Below, piece after piece: positions 12,400 through 22,298 of a stretch of 64,000 bases of DNA. The notes beneath the pieces are model-generated. The model was not told where the DNA came from, made no database searches, and saw only the letters and a program-made list of their open reading frames with translations. This stretch comes from Alectoria sarmentosa. Taxonomy: Eukaryota; Ascomycota; Lecanoromycetes; Lecanorales; Parmeliaceae. Position 1 is the stretch's first letter. Each line of letters starts with the position of its first letter. The DNA lies in assembly GCA_009733775.1 (NCBI GenBank), contig WOGZ01000035.1:62001-126000 (forward strand), given 5' to 3'. The position numbers were made by a program, and so were the translations under genes.

Positions 12400-12982
12400 T
12401 CAGCTGGCACTTGTCTGACACCAATTGGCTTCCATTTTCCAATACCTATCCATATCCACCTTGAGCGCTTCCTTCGAAGACAACAGAGCATCGAAGTCTC
12501 TGCATTTCCGATTGATGCTGAAATCCACAATAGGATGTCTCTGCGTATCCCTTCAATTGTACATGAGTACGTCAGCATCCGCATGACATATCATGTCCTG
12601 CGTAAGCATGTCGATACTGTGCCTCAAGTAGATCCACCAGAGATCCACATGCGTCTTCTACTTGGACTTCTTTTCACCACAATCTGCAAAGGTCATCTTG
12701 CGCACTTCATTGAGACAGTGTAGTCTGTGCAACGCGTTCAGAGATACCACAAGCACCGGATCCCATACCCCAGTCCTTGTTGGGAAAGCGTGCGACGGTC
12801 TGTGAGTCTTTTCCGAGAGCGATCACATCCTCTCGAGTGATTGCGAACACTTCTGCGGCTTGCCGCTCAAACACCTCCCATGCATTGTCGGCATCGAGCC
12901 CAGGTTCTAGCCTGCTGAATGGAGGATTCGCGGGTGGCCAAAATGTGCCGTTCAGATGAACGTCGTGGTACTCAGTCCCCAT
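12400..12982 (-). pseudogene. Decayed UstYa-family (DUF3328) oxidase gene
   Basis: UstYa-family proteins catalyse oxidative and cyclisation steps in fungal peptide (RiPP) and other secondary pathways, and carry two HxxHC motifs. Here the first part, 12982 to about 12760, reads as the typical DADNAWEVF and ITREDVIALGKDSQ region. The first HxxHC motif (HRLHC) lies near 12729-12715 in a different frame, so there is a one-base-type frameshift near 12755-12765. Downstream, in the second frame, a TAG at 12658-12660 and a TGA at 12553-12555 interrupt recognisable family sequence, including a second motif (HSIDMLTQDMICHAD) and the C-terminal CRDFDAL. No signal anchor precedes the first ATG. No companion biosynthetic genes are nearby. 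No intron with acceptable sites removes these lesions. Confidence 0.8.
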
Positions 12983-14241
12983 TGTCTTGATTACAGGAAG
13001 TCATCTATACAAACAGCCCGCTTGCAACGCGGGAAGATCTTTACATTAGCAAAACCTTGGACGTAAAGGATGCGGCCGAGAATAGGGATGAAGTTGAAAA
13101 GCGCAAAGAGCTCTATCCTATTCAACATCTGGGTGTGAAGGACGATGCCGAATAGTAGCCTTATTTTGGCATTCGACCCGGGTCACGGGCGCTCTCATAG
13201 CTTGATATTGGAACGATATGAAGGCGGGCAAAGACGGGCAGTAATATGAACTATCAGTGTCGGACGCGGGAGTGAATTACGCATCAGGAGAGGGACCTAT
13301 GGCTCTATAGATGAACATGGGACCGTTATTTCTTGGAATTCAACAAGATTCAAGAGCTGCATTGTCCTGGGTACTTGCGCTGACTTGGGTCACCAAAAAA
13401 AAGGGGTTGGAACGATTGTTTTCCTTGGATGATAGAGTATGACTTGATAGGCACTCCCTGATCAGATCTCGAGTACTAAAAAGTGAAGCCTTGATGACAA
13501 AGTAAAGAGCGTAGTATTCGAACGAACAATGAAAGAGTGACTGAAAGCAGACGAGGAGGACAAGCAAGGATAATAGGAAGACTTCGGCGAAGAAAAAGTA
13601 TACACGAAAGGATTGAAATAACGGTAGAGGTAGCGAAAAGAGAAGCATGGATATATGTACAAGACAGCTGGGCGCCGAACGGCAGTGTATGCGGCATCGC
13701 TGCTCGCTCAGCGATGCTCAGTTTATGCATGTTTCTGTGAGATGCTGACGAACCTGAGACGATGAGCCCTAGAATGCAATCATGTTATATGACTTCCCTC
13801 CAGGCTCCATGAGCCTTCCTGCCCTTTAATTTCATAAAGGAGGTAAGCAGCTTTTACCGTCTTGGAAGGAGACAAAGTCTTCTGTTGGAAGGTTAGGTGC
13901 TACGATAGGCCAGTAAGAGCAGCCCAGCAACGGGGTCTTTAGGTAAGGAAGCCGCCCCAGAACCTTCAACCGAGGCTGGTTTTTGATCTTGGCACCTCTT
14001 GAGATTTCGAAACGTTGGCATTGCCTCTAACTATGCTATGCGTGACTTGTTGAAGCCCGGACAGCCTACAGACATCAATTGACTGAGAGCACCCTGTCCA
14101 GCCAACGGTGATATGAGCCTAGTACTCAAGAAATCTTCAGGCTTTCCCACTCGCTACGACAAAGCCAAAAGTTTCTCCTGACTGAGCGTCAAAAGACCTT
14201 GGAAGCAAACATTTGACACTTTGGCTTACTTATGCCAACGC
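12983..14241. other. Intergenic region, nothing recognised
   Basis: About 1.26 kb between the UstYa relic and the hydrolase gene. Only short, compositionally biased open frames occur. I see no RNA gene or repeat. Confidence 0.45.
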
Positions 14242-15420
14242 TCAAATTAGAGAATGATCCAGATACGCCCCCAACCAGTCATTGAACTCCGAAGGACACT
14301 CCAAATTAATCATGTGCGCCGTGCCGAACTCTGTCAGCTTCGCTCCCGGTATATGTTGAGCAACGTATTTCATTGTTTCATTCGTGCTGGTATCGTCGTA
14401 CCTCCCGAATGCCACGGCAGTTGGGACATTGATGTCGGACAGCCTTTCTGCTGCTTTGGGTGTGAGATCCTGAGCGGGTATTGCGGAGCCTCCAGTCCCA
14501 GCGATTTCCCGTTGGGCTATCAATTTGCACCATTCATAGAGTTTGTCACCAACCATTTTCGAAAGGCGTCCGTCGTTCCCTTGAGAGCCTCGACCCCATA
14601 TTGTTACATCCATCATCGCAGCATTGTGAGCGTCTCCTTTCGCTACATAATCGTCATGACATTCAAACATTGCGATCTCCTGGTTGGTATTGGCGAAATC
14701 AAAGCCACCTAAACCCCCAGCACATACAACCAGCCCGGCTGTCAGATGTGGAAACTGCAAAGCGAAGTCGACGGCGTAACCTGTCCCATGTCAGGCGAGT
14801 CTAGTATGGTCCCACGTAGCTTTGTACTCGCGCCTCGACTCAGTCCGATCATTACGAACTTTTCATCAATAGCTGCATGACCTCTGAAAAGACGATACTG
14901 TTCGATGACCTCCACTGCATGATCGTGATGCTTCACAGCAGGAGTGCAGCCTCTTTGAACGTAACTCTCGCTGGGTATCGACTGCCCATATCCGAGCAGA
15001 TCGAATCTTAGCGTAGACCATCCTCTAGCTGTGGAGTACACTACTTGCTCGTCCCACCTGCACAATATGAGCTTGCATGCCTTCTCGGCCGGCGGGGTTT
15101 GTGGCTGACAGTGTATGGTCCGAGACACCTCTAGATTGCATTTTCATGGTTAGAATTGTCTATTACAACGGGTCTATTGAGTCTTGGTTCATATCTACAG
15201 GGTAGACAATCCCAAGACACGTTTCGAGCCCCAAAGCTAGGCCCAACACAGAGGATATGAAGGCCAAGAAACCTACGTACGCATGAATGAATAGCAGTAC
15301 TGGGCGTGGACTGGGGCCGCTTTTGACGCGGTCCTTGTCGTGCACCGGGGAATCATATTTCCAAAAGAGTTGGCCTTGGTCGAGCTCAATAAAACCTGTC
15401 TTGGGAACTTGGACTGTCAT
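14242..15420 (-). CDS. Alpha/beta hydrolase
   Basis: A serine hydrolase of the alpha/beta fold, resembling 3-oxoadipate enol-lactonase-like and esterase groups. The substrate is unknown. Four exons (15420-15281, 15130-15110, 15057-14828, 14780-14242) join in frame to 309 residues. Visible are the oxyanion region before VSDHTLWDEQV, the nucleophile elbow GLSRGA (GxSxG), the acid strand VAFGRYDDTS, and the catalytic His near FGTAHMINL. Exon 2 is only 21 nt, but it is needed to restore the conserved HTLWDEQV stretch. Without splicing the gene looks broken in three frames. With it, all motifs line up. Intron 1 (150 nt) belongs to the repeated intron family. Confidence 0.85.
15131..15280 (-). repeat. 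Introner-like intron (hydrolase intron 1, 150 nt)
   Basis: Phase-2 GT-AG intron with donor GTACGT. The core GAAACGTGTCTTGGGATTG starts 55 nt after the donor, matching the position and pattern of the other family members. Confidence 0.65.
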
Positions 15421-17294
15421 ATTGTATTTAGAGACAGAGAAAGTCTCAAGATTTATTTCTGGTATGCACAAGCAAGGAAACATGTAGCTGTGAAAAGTCG
15501 CCTATAAGGTAGACACATGATGGTTGAGACGACCGCCAACGCTACTCGTAGGTGCGTTTCCAATGTTAAGTCAGCACAGCGGTCAAGGGTAAGGTAGTTT
15601 ACCATCGGTGTACTATACTCGTAGTATTAAATGATGATCATCGTGAAATTCATACCACCAACACTTCATCACCTAATATGTGTATCGTGTATCTTGATGA
15701 TCAGCGCTTTGAACAAGAAATCTTCCGGATAGCAAAGGGTTCAGTATCAACGAATCGATGAGTAGCATAACGGCAACGCAAAACACTCTTGACAGGCGAA
15801 CACTACGCTCACTGAATCCCAAACAATAAAGGATGCTAAGTATGCCGTCAAGCATAGATGCACTTGTACTGCTAGATGGAACTAAGTCTAAGTGTAAGTA
15901 AGGTAAGGATTTGAGCAATACCGTACCGCGCTTTATTAGTGAGAAGCCTAGAAAGTGACCGGGGCTTACTTTCTTTAGTGTGAAAACAAACGGCCCGGCG
16001 TCCTCGGATGACTCGCATACAGTCATCAGGGAAAAAGGAATAAAGAAAAGGAAAATTCAGACCGAGTACAAAACCACATTTAATTCAAAATGCTTTGTGT
16101 TTTGGAGCTCACGCTTGGTGTTTGGTTCTTTGTATTTCTCTAAAGTAGTATGAGCTCGTGCACACCATTTCCCAAGTCTAAGGCCCCGCACTCAATAGCT
16201 TAGGACTCCTTAGTCAATTTGTCCAACCTTTGAGCCAATCACAGAGCGAGAAAGACAGCTTCGAGAAAGACAACATGTGACCTTGTTCCATTCGTTGAGA
16301 TCAACTTCATATGATCCATTCTTGTTCATAGGGACCAAGCCGTGTTGAAAAAACACAACCATCGACCATCATCTTTCACAAGAGATCGCAAGAAGATCGC
16401 AAGAGATCACGCGCCAATACTTTATTCATTGCCCTTGAAAATTGAAAATTGAAAATTAAAAATTCCGCCCCGAGAGATGCCCCAGGGTTTCCCACCCCAC
16501 CTTCAAATCCCGTGACTTGCATCTCAAGACTCGACCATCAAGCGCGTGATCCACCAAGTGAGTCCAAACCCCCCCACCCTCTTATCCCAGCACTACCTCA
16601 TTGCCTGTTGCATGATGTGCTCGCCCACGAACCCTTCAAGTATACTTTGCCGAGATTCTCCAAGCTTCTGGACCAAGAGCTCTCACTGAATGATGGGCTG
16701 CCATACTGCCAGCGCAACCTTCTGCGGTCTATTCATCCATGATAAAGGCTTCCTGTACGGACTGATCAAAGCCAGATTGGTGCTATGTTGGTGCTATGAT
16801 GCTCCAAGGGTGGTCAGATAAGACATGGACTGTTTAGAGCATTCTGAACTGGGTACCGCGCGTGCTTGCCTCGTGATGCTCTCATTGCACATGACCGCGT
16901 GTTGAGACCGGCTGACCAGGCTTGTCAACAGTTCCATTGAGACCTACTTCACTGCTCCCCACTCAACTCTCAATGCAAGCAACCTTGAATCTTACATAAA
17001 GGAGACGAAAACCGCTGATCGAAGTCCGAATCACGAATCCAATATTCACTTTGTTTCACATTCAACAGTCGTGACAGACCCAAGTGCAAGGAAAATACTG
17101 GGCAGAGGAAGGGGTTGGTTTGTCTTGGCCTATCCGTCCTAGGACTTAGCAAGCCGGCATATGTTTGTGTCAAGAGCATCAACCGGTAAATATAATCGTG
17201 AACACCGTCACTGGACCTAGTGATACTGATTCCCTCACACAGATTGCTTCCCCGCTTCCCAATCCACCGGTCATCTTCCACTCTGATTGCCAAA
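15421..17294. other. Long intergenic region
   Basis: About 1.9 kb between divergent genes. A 117-codon frame on the minus strand (15673-16026) has no recognisable motif. A short TTGAAAA repeat occurs near 16434-16464. The last few hundred bases presumably hold the promoter of the bHLH gene. Confidence 0.45.
16434..16464. repeat. TTGAAAA heptanucleotide repeat
   Basis: Four imperfect copies of TTGAAAA/TTAAAAA, preceded by short direct repeats of AGATCGCAAG near 16382-16410. Confidence 0.7.
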
Positions 17295-18255
17295 ATGTCT
17301 ACACGCGGCTATCCCGAACACGAGAGTATGCAACACGTCCACCACCACAAGACATCCAACAAGAGGAAACGCGAATCATCGGATCACACTAGTAGCGTGA
17401 GGCAGCCTAGCTCACGACATGTCCCTGCTTCCAACAACATCCACGGGAACGGACAAGACACCACAAATGCCTCGCACGATCCATACTCCAACGACTCGAA
17501 CAACCACGACTTTACAAGCATGTCCGAGCAACTCTCTCGACATATCGCCAATGCTAATGCTAACGCGGCTCCCACTACAGCAGCTGCAGCACTTGCTGCA
17601 AGTATGCCTCAATTAACGGTACCGCAACCCACGGACTTTTCTTTCTCTAATTCAGGCTCTGGCACCGATCCAGACCGGCAATTGGATTCTTCGTTCGACT
17701 TGGGTGGAGGGTCAGATGAGGGTCAAAATCATCACACCCAAGGGACTCCATACAACCTCGATGCCTATCAAGGTGGAGCTGCCGCACACGGACAAGATGC
17801 GGATAACGTTGGGAAGCCCCCTGTAGGATCAGATGAATGGCACAAAGTCCGAAGAGACAATCACAAAGAAGGTGAGTTCAATTTTAGCTCAATCAAGATC
17901 TGGACTTATCAAATCAATAGTGGAGCGAAGACGTCGAGAAACCATCAATGAAGGCATCAACGAGCTCGCAAAGATAGTCCCAGGCTGCGAGAAGAACAAG
18001 GGCTCAATATTACAACGCGGTGTCGAGTACATAACACAGCTGAAGGACAACGAGACTCGTAATATTGAGAAATGGACACTTGAGAAGCTCTTGACGGATC
18101 AAGCCATTTCGGAACTGAGCTCCAGTGTCGACAGATTGAAGGACGAGCTTCAACGCACGCATAGAGAAGTTGCGCGTTGGAGGACGGCTTGTCGAAACGC
18201 AGGCTTGGAGCCGAAAGATGACGACAATGGTGGCACCGACGAGGGCGAGACCTGA
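17295..18255 (+). CDS. CBF1: CBF1/CPF1-like bHLH transcription factor
   Basis: Cbf1-type factors bind CACGTG E-boxes and act in sulfur metabolism and centromere function in yeasts. Two exons, 17295-17871 and 17921-18255, join in frame to 303 residues. The intron splits the basic region and removing it gives HKEVERRRRETINEGINEL, a textbook bHLH basic segment with the His-Glu-Arg DNA contacts. Helix 2 follows (KGSILQRGVEYITQLKD), and then a long amphipathic coiled coil (ISELSSSVDRLKDELQRTHR). The N-terminal half is Ser/Asn/His-rich and disordered. The C-terminus is acidic. The ATG at 17295 is in frame and precedes all low-complexity sequence. Confidence 0.92.
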
Positions 18256-18824
18256 ACCACTCGCGCTCTTGGATGACTGCGCTAGTGTAGATATGATCTA
18301 CCGCGTATTACCAACGCAGGCCTCCCGCGACACCAACACTCGCCGTGATTACACAAGCATTTGCCCCCATTTGATGCACTGACGCTTATGGTACCTCTCC
18401 GGCCGGTGTCCTCGTCAGCTTCTCGAGTCCGATCTTCACGTGTATATGCTTCCCGGACGCGACTACGAGATTACCGACTTCCGCTTCTACTACTTTGATT
18501 CTGGCTTGCCTTTTTCACGAAACACATTTACGTCCTGCGGCATTAGTAATACTATTTGACTAGGCGTTGGCGACCTTACGTGGTAAGTCTTTGTTTTGAG
18601 TGATGATGGGATTAGGCCCAGAGGGCATTGGGGTGTTTTCCGAGAACTGCAGTCGAATACAACGGCATTGAAGGCTTTGGCTCATGAGAACGCCTTTTTC
18701 AGTGGTGTACACAGCTCTTGTGTTACAGTAGGTAGAAGAAAGCTAGATAACAGCCTCCCTGACTTCACAAATGAACCAAAAATCTCGGGCAAGGGGTCAT
18801 GTAGTAAACCTGCACGGCGTGGTA
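18256..18824. other. 3' flank of the bHLH gene, nothing recognised
   Basis: No conserved coding frame or RNA gene is visible between the bHLH stop codon and the MITE. Confidence 0.45.
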
Positions 18825-19059
18825 TCTGATAACCGCCGAGCCGATGGTAACAAATTTTTACCTCACTTTTCTATATTATTCAAGTACATTGAAATATTTA
18901 ATTAAAATTCTAAAGAGTGCAAATTGTAGTCAAGCTTCTATAATATAATTGAAAATTTTAAATAATATAAATTGATTTATTATTGACTAAGTTATTCGAT
19001 ATACGTCGAAAGTACTTTTTTTAAAGTTAGAAATTTGTTGCCTCTCGGCGGTTATCAGA
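18825..19059. mobile_element. 235-bp TA-flanked MITE
   Basis: Perfect 16-bp terminal inverted repeats (TCTGATAACCGCCGAG at 18825-18840 and its reverse complement at 19044-19059) bound an AT-rich, non-coding interior. Both ends are flanked by TA (18823-18824 and 19060-19061), the target duplication of Tc1/mariner-pogo elements. Inverted similarity continues inward: both ends read a CAACAAATTT-like tract 10-20 bases further in. There is no transposase frame, so this is a non-autonomous element. Confidence 0.85.
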
Positions 19060-19300
19060 TAAAGACCGCCGTATTTTGGTCTTGGCAGCTCTACTTAGGC
19101 ACAGGACACCTCGCAGGGATTAGGTCAATCCGAAATGTGTACTCTCTAAACATCCACGTCCACCACAATTTTCTATACAAACATTCCCTTACGCCTGCCA
19201 CATTTCGCACAGCACATTCCAACTGACGCGAAGCTGGAGCTGTTAGCCGCCCTATCGGAATACTCAAACAGCTGAAGTTCGCTCTGCCGACTCTGCAAAG

Positions 19301-21712
19301 ATGAGCGGCCGTCAGTCCTCTCCCATTTCCCTAGCATCCAATTCACTACGTACATTTCCTGCTTCATCACCCACAGTTGCTAACCTCTTTTGTTACAGTA
19401 CGGTTTCTCGATCTGATCAAGCCCTTCACTCCTTTACTGCCCGAAGTTTCGGCTCCAGAGACCAAAACTCCTTTCAACCAGAAGCTCGTAAGGCGTTTAC
19501 CTGAGCTCAGCGTGCCAGGATATGGAAGCTAAACAAGGATAGATGTGGACCGGATTGACCCTCTTGATTTTTCTGGTCATGAGTCAAATGCCTTTATATG
19601 GAATAGTATCCTCAGATACTTCGGATCCTTTATACTGGCTACGGATGATGTTGGCTAGCAACCGTGGCACTCTCATGGAACTTGGCATCACGTGAGTCTT
19701 CTTATCCAAGGCATTCATGCCTCAATCGCGCCGTGTTTTGAGCTGTAGGCGTTGTTTCAGGAGTGAAATACTCCTAGGACCTGTTTCACGACCCATATTT
19801 GAGATCAAAAGAGACATGCTGATTCAGGAACTTCAAGGCCGATAATTTCTTCGGGCATGGTTTTCCAACTTCTTGCAGGCACCCACCTCATTGACGTGAA
19901 CTTGGATCTGAAGACGGACCGAGAGCTCTACCAGACTTCCCAAAAACTGTTCGCACTCATACTCTCTTTTGGTCAAGGCATGTCATCTCATTCTCCCGAT
20001 AATCATGCCCCTCGGGTCAAAGCCAAAATTAACACCTGCAGCGATGGTGTACGTCCTTACAGGCTTGTACGGCCAGCCGGCCGATTTGGGCGCGGGAGTC
20101 TGTGTACTTCTTGTAGTCCAGTTGTGCCTCAGTGGCCTCATCGTCATTCTCCTAGACGAGCTTTTGCAGAAGGGCTACGGATTGGGAAGGTAAAGTACGC
20201 CCTTGCTTGTTCCCATGGACTAATTGCTAATGGAACTCTAGCGGCATTTCTCTATTCATCGCGACGAACATTTGTGAATCCATTGTATGGAAAGCCTTGT
20301 CTCCTACGACCATCAACACAGGCCGTGGTCCAGAGTTTGAAGGCGCCATCATTGCACTCTTCCACCTCCTTCTCACATGGCCAGACAAAAATAGAGCGTT
20401 GCAAGAGGCATTTTATCGACAGAATCTTCCCAACATCATGAACCTTCTTGCAACTTTGGTGGTTTTTGCCGCCGTGATCTACCTTCAGGGTTTCCGCGTA
20501 GAGAGTATGCTTTCACAAGCAGTCCTGACTGTTCTGCTAGCTCACCTGTCATTAGTACCAGTCAAGAGCTCACGACAGCGCGGAATGCGTGGGTCCTATC
20601 CAGTCAGGTTGTTCTAGTACGTCTTCCCCCCCCAATTTGCTCATAGAGCTTTCTTCAAGTCTCAAAAAGACAAAATTGGAAAGCACGCGGACTGAGAATC
20701 CTTTGACAGCACTTCCAATATGCCAATCATGCTGCAATCAGCGCTCAGCTCCAACATCTTCCTTCTTTCGCAGATGTTGTACTCAAGATTCAGTGATAAT
20801 CTCCTTGTCAAATTGCTTGGAGTTTGGGAACCAAGAGAAGGTATATACACATGGCCACATCCGCAAACCCACCCACCCCTTTTAGTGTGCTGGCTTCGCA
20901 AACGACTGACCGAAAATCAGGTAGCGCTCAGCTCTACGCGTCGGGCGGGGTTGCCTATTATGTAAGTCTATTTTTTCGCTGTGTTTCAACTCTCACAGCA
21001 TTTTTGTTGGTTAGACATGTTTTGAGAGTATTTGTACTCCTCTGAAATGTCTCACGCTTCAAACCCCAATCTAGAGCAGGAAAGCTGACTTAGAAATTTC
21101 AAAGATGTCTCCACCGCTCAACTTTACGGAAGCAATTCTTGATCCTGTTGTAAGCAACTTCTCTAGCATCAACTACCCACTCCAAATCACATCTTGAGTC
21201 AAAAGACACTTTCAAGGAGTAGCATAATTGCCACAACTGTTTCACGATCTAATTCTGATTTCTGACACGGAAGTTACTGATTGCGATGTTGCAGAAAACC
21301 GCAATCTATATCGTTTTTATGTTGACTGCGTGTGCCCTGTTCTCCAAGACTTGGATCGAAGTCAGCGGCTCTGCACCCCGAGATGTAGCAAAGCAGCTCA
21401 AGGAGCAAGGGCTAGTTATGTCGGGCCACCGTGAACAGAGCATGTACAGAGAGCTCAAGAGGATCATCCCTACTGCGGCAGCATTCGGTGGAGCGTGTAT
21501 CGGTGCTCTGTCCGTTGCCAGTGATCTTATGGGTGCTCTAGGCTCAGGGACGGGTATATTGCTGGCCGTGACGTGAGTACTCTCCCAATTTGTGTCGTCG
21601 CTGAAAATATAATGGCTTGAACTGATGAACTGGCAGAATTATTTACGGGTACTTCGAAATTGCGGCGAAGGAGGGCGATATGGCAGGTTTGAAGGGAATG
21701 GTGATGGGATGA
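19301..21712 (+). CDS. SEC61: Sec61 translocon alpha subunit
   Basis: The channel-forming subunit of the ER protein translocon. Twelve exons: 19301-19310, 19399-19487, 19543-19691, 19838-19977, 20042-20189, 20242-20504, 20556-20616, 20710-20840, 20921-20961, 21105-21149, 21295-21572, 21637-21712. They total 1431 nt, or 476 residues, exactly the usual Sec61 length. The start MSGLRFLDLIKPFTPLLPEV, the block VILLDELLQKGYGLG, the TGRGPEFEGAI loop and the AAKEGDMAGLKGM tail are all typical. Eleven introns is very intron-rich for a fungal gene. Three of them (146, 143 and 145 nt) belong to the repeated intron family, and intron 4 starts with GC. Exon 1 is only 10 nt. Confidence 0.96.
19692..19837 (+). 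repeat. Introner-like intron (SEC61 intron 3, 146 nt)
   Basis: Phase-2 intron. The core AGGCGTTGTTTCAGGAGTG lies 55 nt from the donor. It shares AGGAGT, 16 bases, then CTGTTTCACGA with SEC61 intron 10 at identical spacing. It also shares a hairpin-forming GGAGTGAAA...ACTCC block and GGACCTGTT with the GH53-gene intron. Confidence 0.88.
20962..21104 (+). repeat. Introner-like intron (SEC61 intron 9, 143 nt)
   Basis: Phase-0 intron. The core TAGACATGTTTTGAGAGTA starts 50 nt from the donor, followed by TACTCCT and TGTCTCACG in the same order as in SEC61 intron 3. A GAGTA/TACTC hairpin is present. Confidence 0.7.
21150..21294 (+). repeat. Introner-like intron (SEC61 intron 10, 145 nt)
   Basis: Phase-0 intron. 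The core AAGACACTTTCAAGGAGTA lies 53 nt from the donor. The preceding TTGAGTCA is shared with the aminopeptidase P intron. CTGTTTCACGA at 21237-21247 is identical to SEC61 intron 3 at the same spacing. Confidence 0.82.
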
Positions 21713-22298
21713 AAAGGCGAAGTCTATTGATTCCTTATGTTTCTAGATCATCTGACACATGGAGGAAAAGAGTATGTGGGAAGAGACCGTGGAGGTGGTT
21801 GGAAAAGAAGTCCGAGGTGTGGAAAAAGCTTGCATATGATGATGCATACCTTTGTATATATACCTTTGTATCGATGCCGGGATCATAATCCAAAAGTCAA
21901 GGATCTCGCGCTCATATTCACATGCGTTGAGTAGAGGCCAACAACCACAGAACCCGGCCATCGTCGAGGAGGAATCCCCATGTCCCGTTCTAACGTAGGA
22001 TCTTGAGGGCAGATGTGACCAATTCAAACAAATCGGCGCCTTGGTTCCAATCACCTAGAATTCACTGTCGCAATTTCTTGCGAGATTTTTTTTTTCATTG
22101 GTAGTGTTCCCTTGTCTCATTCGATGAATTACGTTCCGTTCGGACCCCATATCCGAGTGCACGGCTCGTTTCCCATCATGCATGTGTACAGCATCGACCT
22201 CCAAGTAGATATCTGAAACAAGGGGGTAAAAATCCCCTTCCGCCTGGCTCTTTCCAATCCTAAGTCCGGTAATCCGCATTAATTGTCACTATTCAAAA
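21713..22298. other. Convergent intergenic region
   Basis: Between the SEC61 and ARG7 stop codons. No conserved coding frame or RNA gene is visible. Confidence 0.5.

Noticed and set aside
14242..15420. Alpha/beta hydrolase gene as a frameshifted pseudogene
   Set aside because: Three GT-AG introns with consistent phases restore one 309-residue frame with all catalytic motifs.
15673..16026. Minus-strand open frame of 117 codons with hydrophobic stretches
   Set aside because: No family resemblance and no neighbouring exon that extends it.
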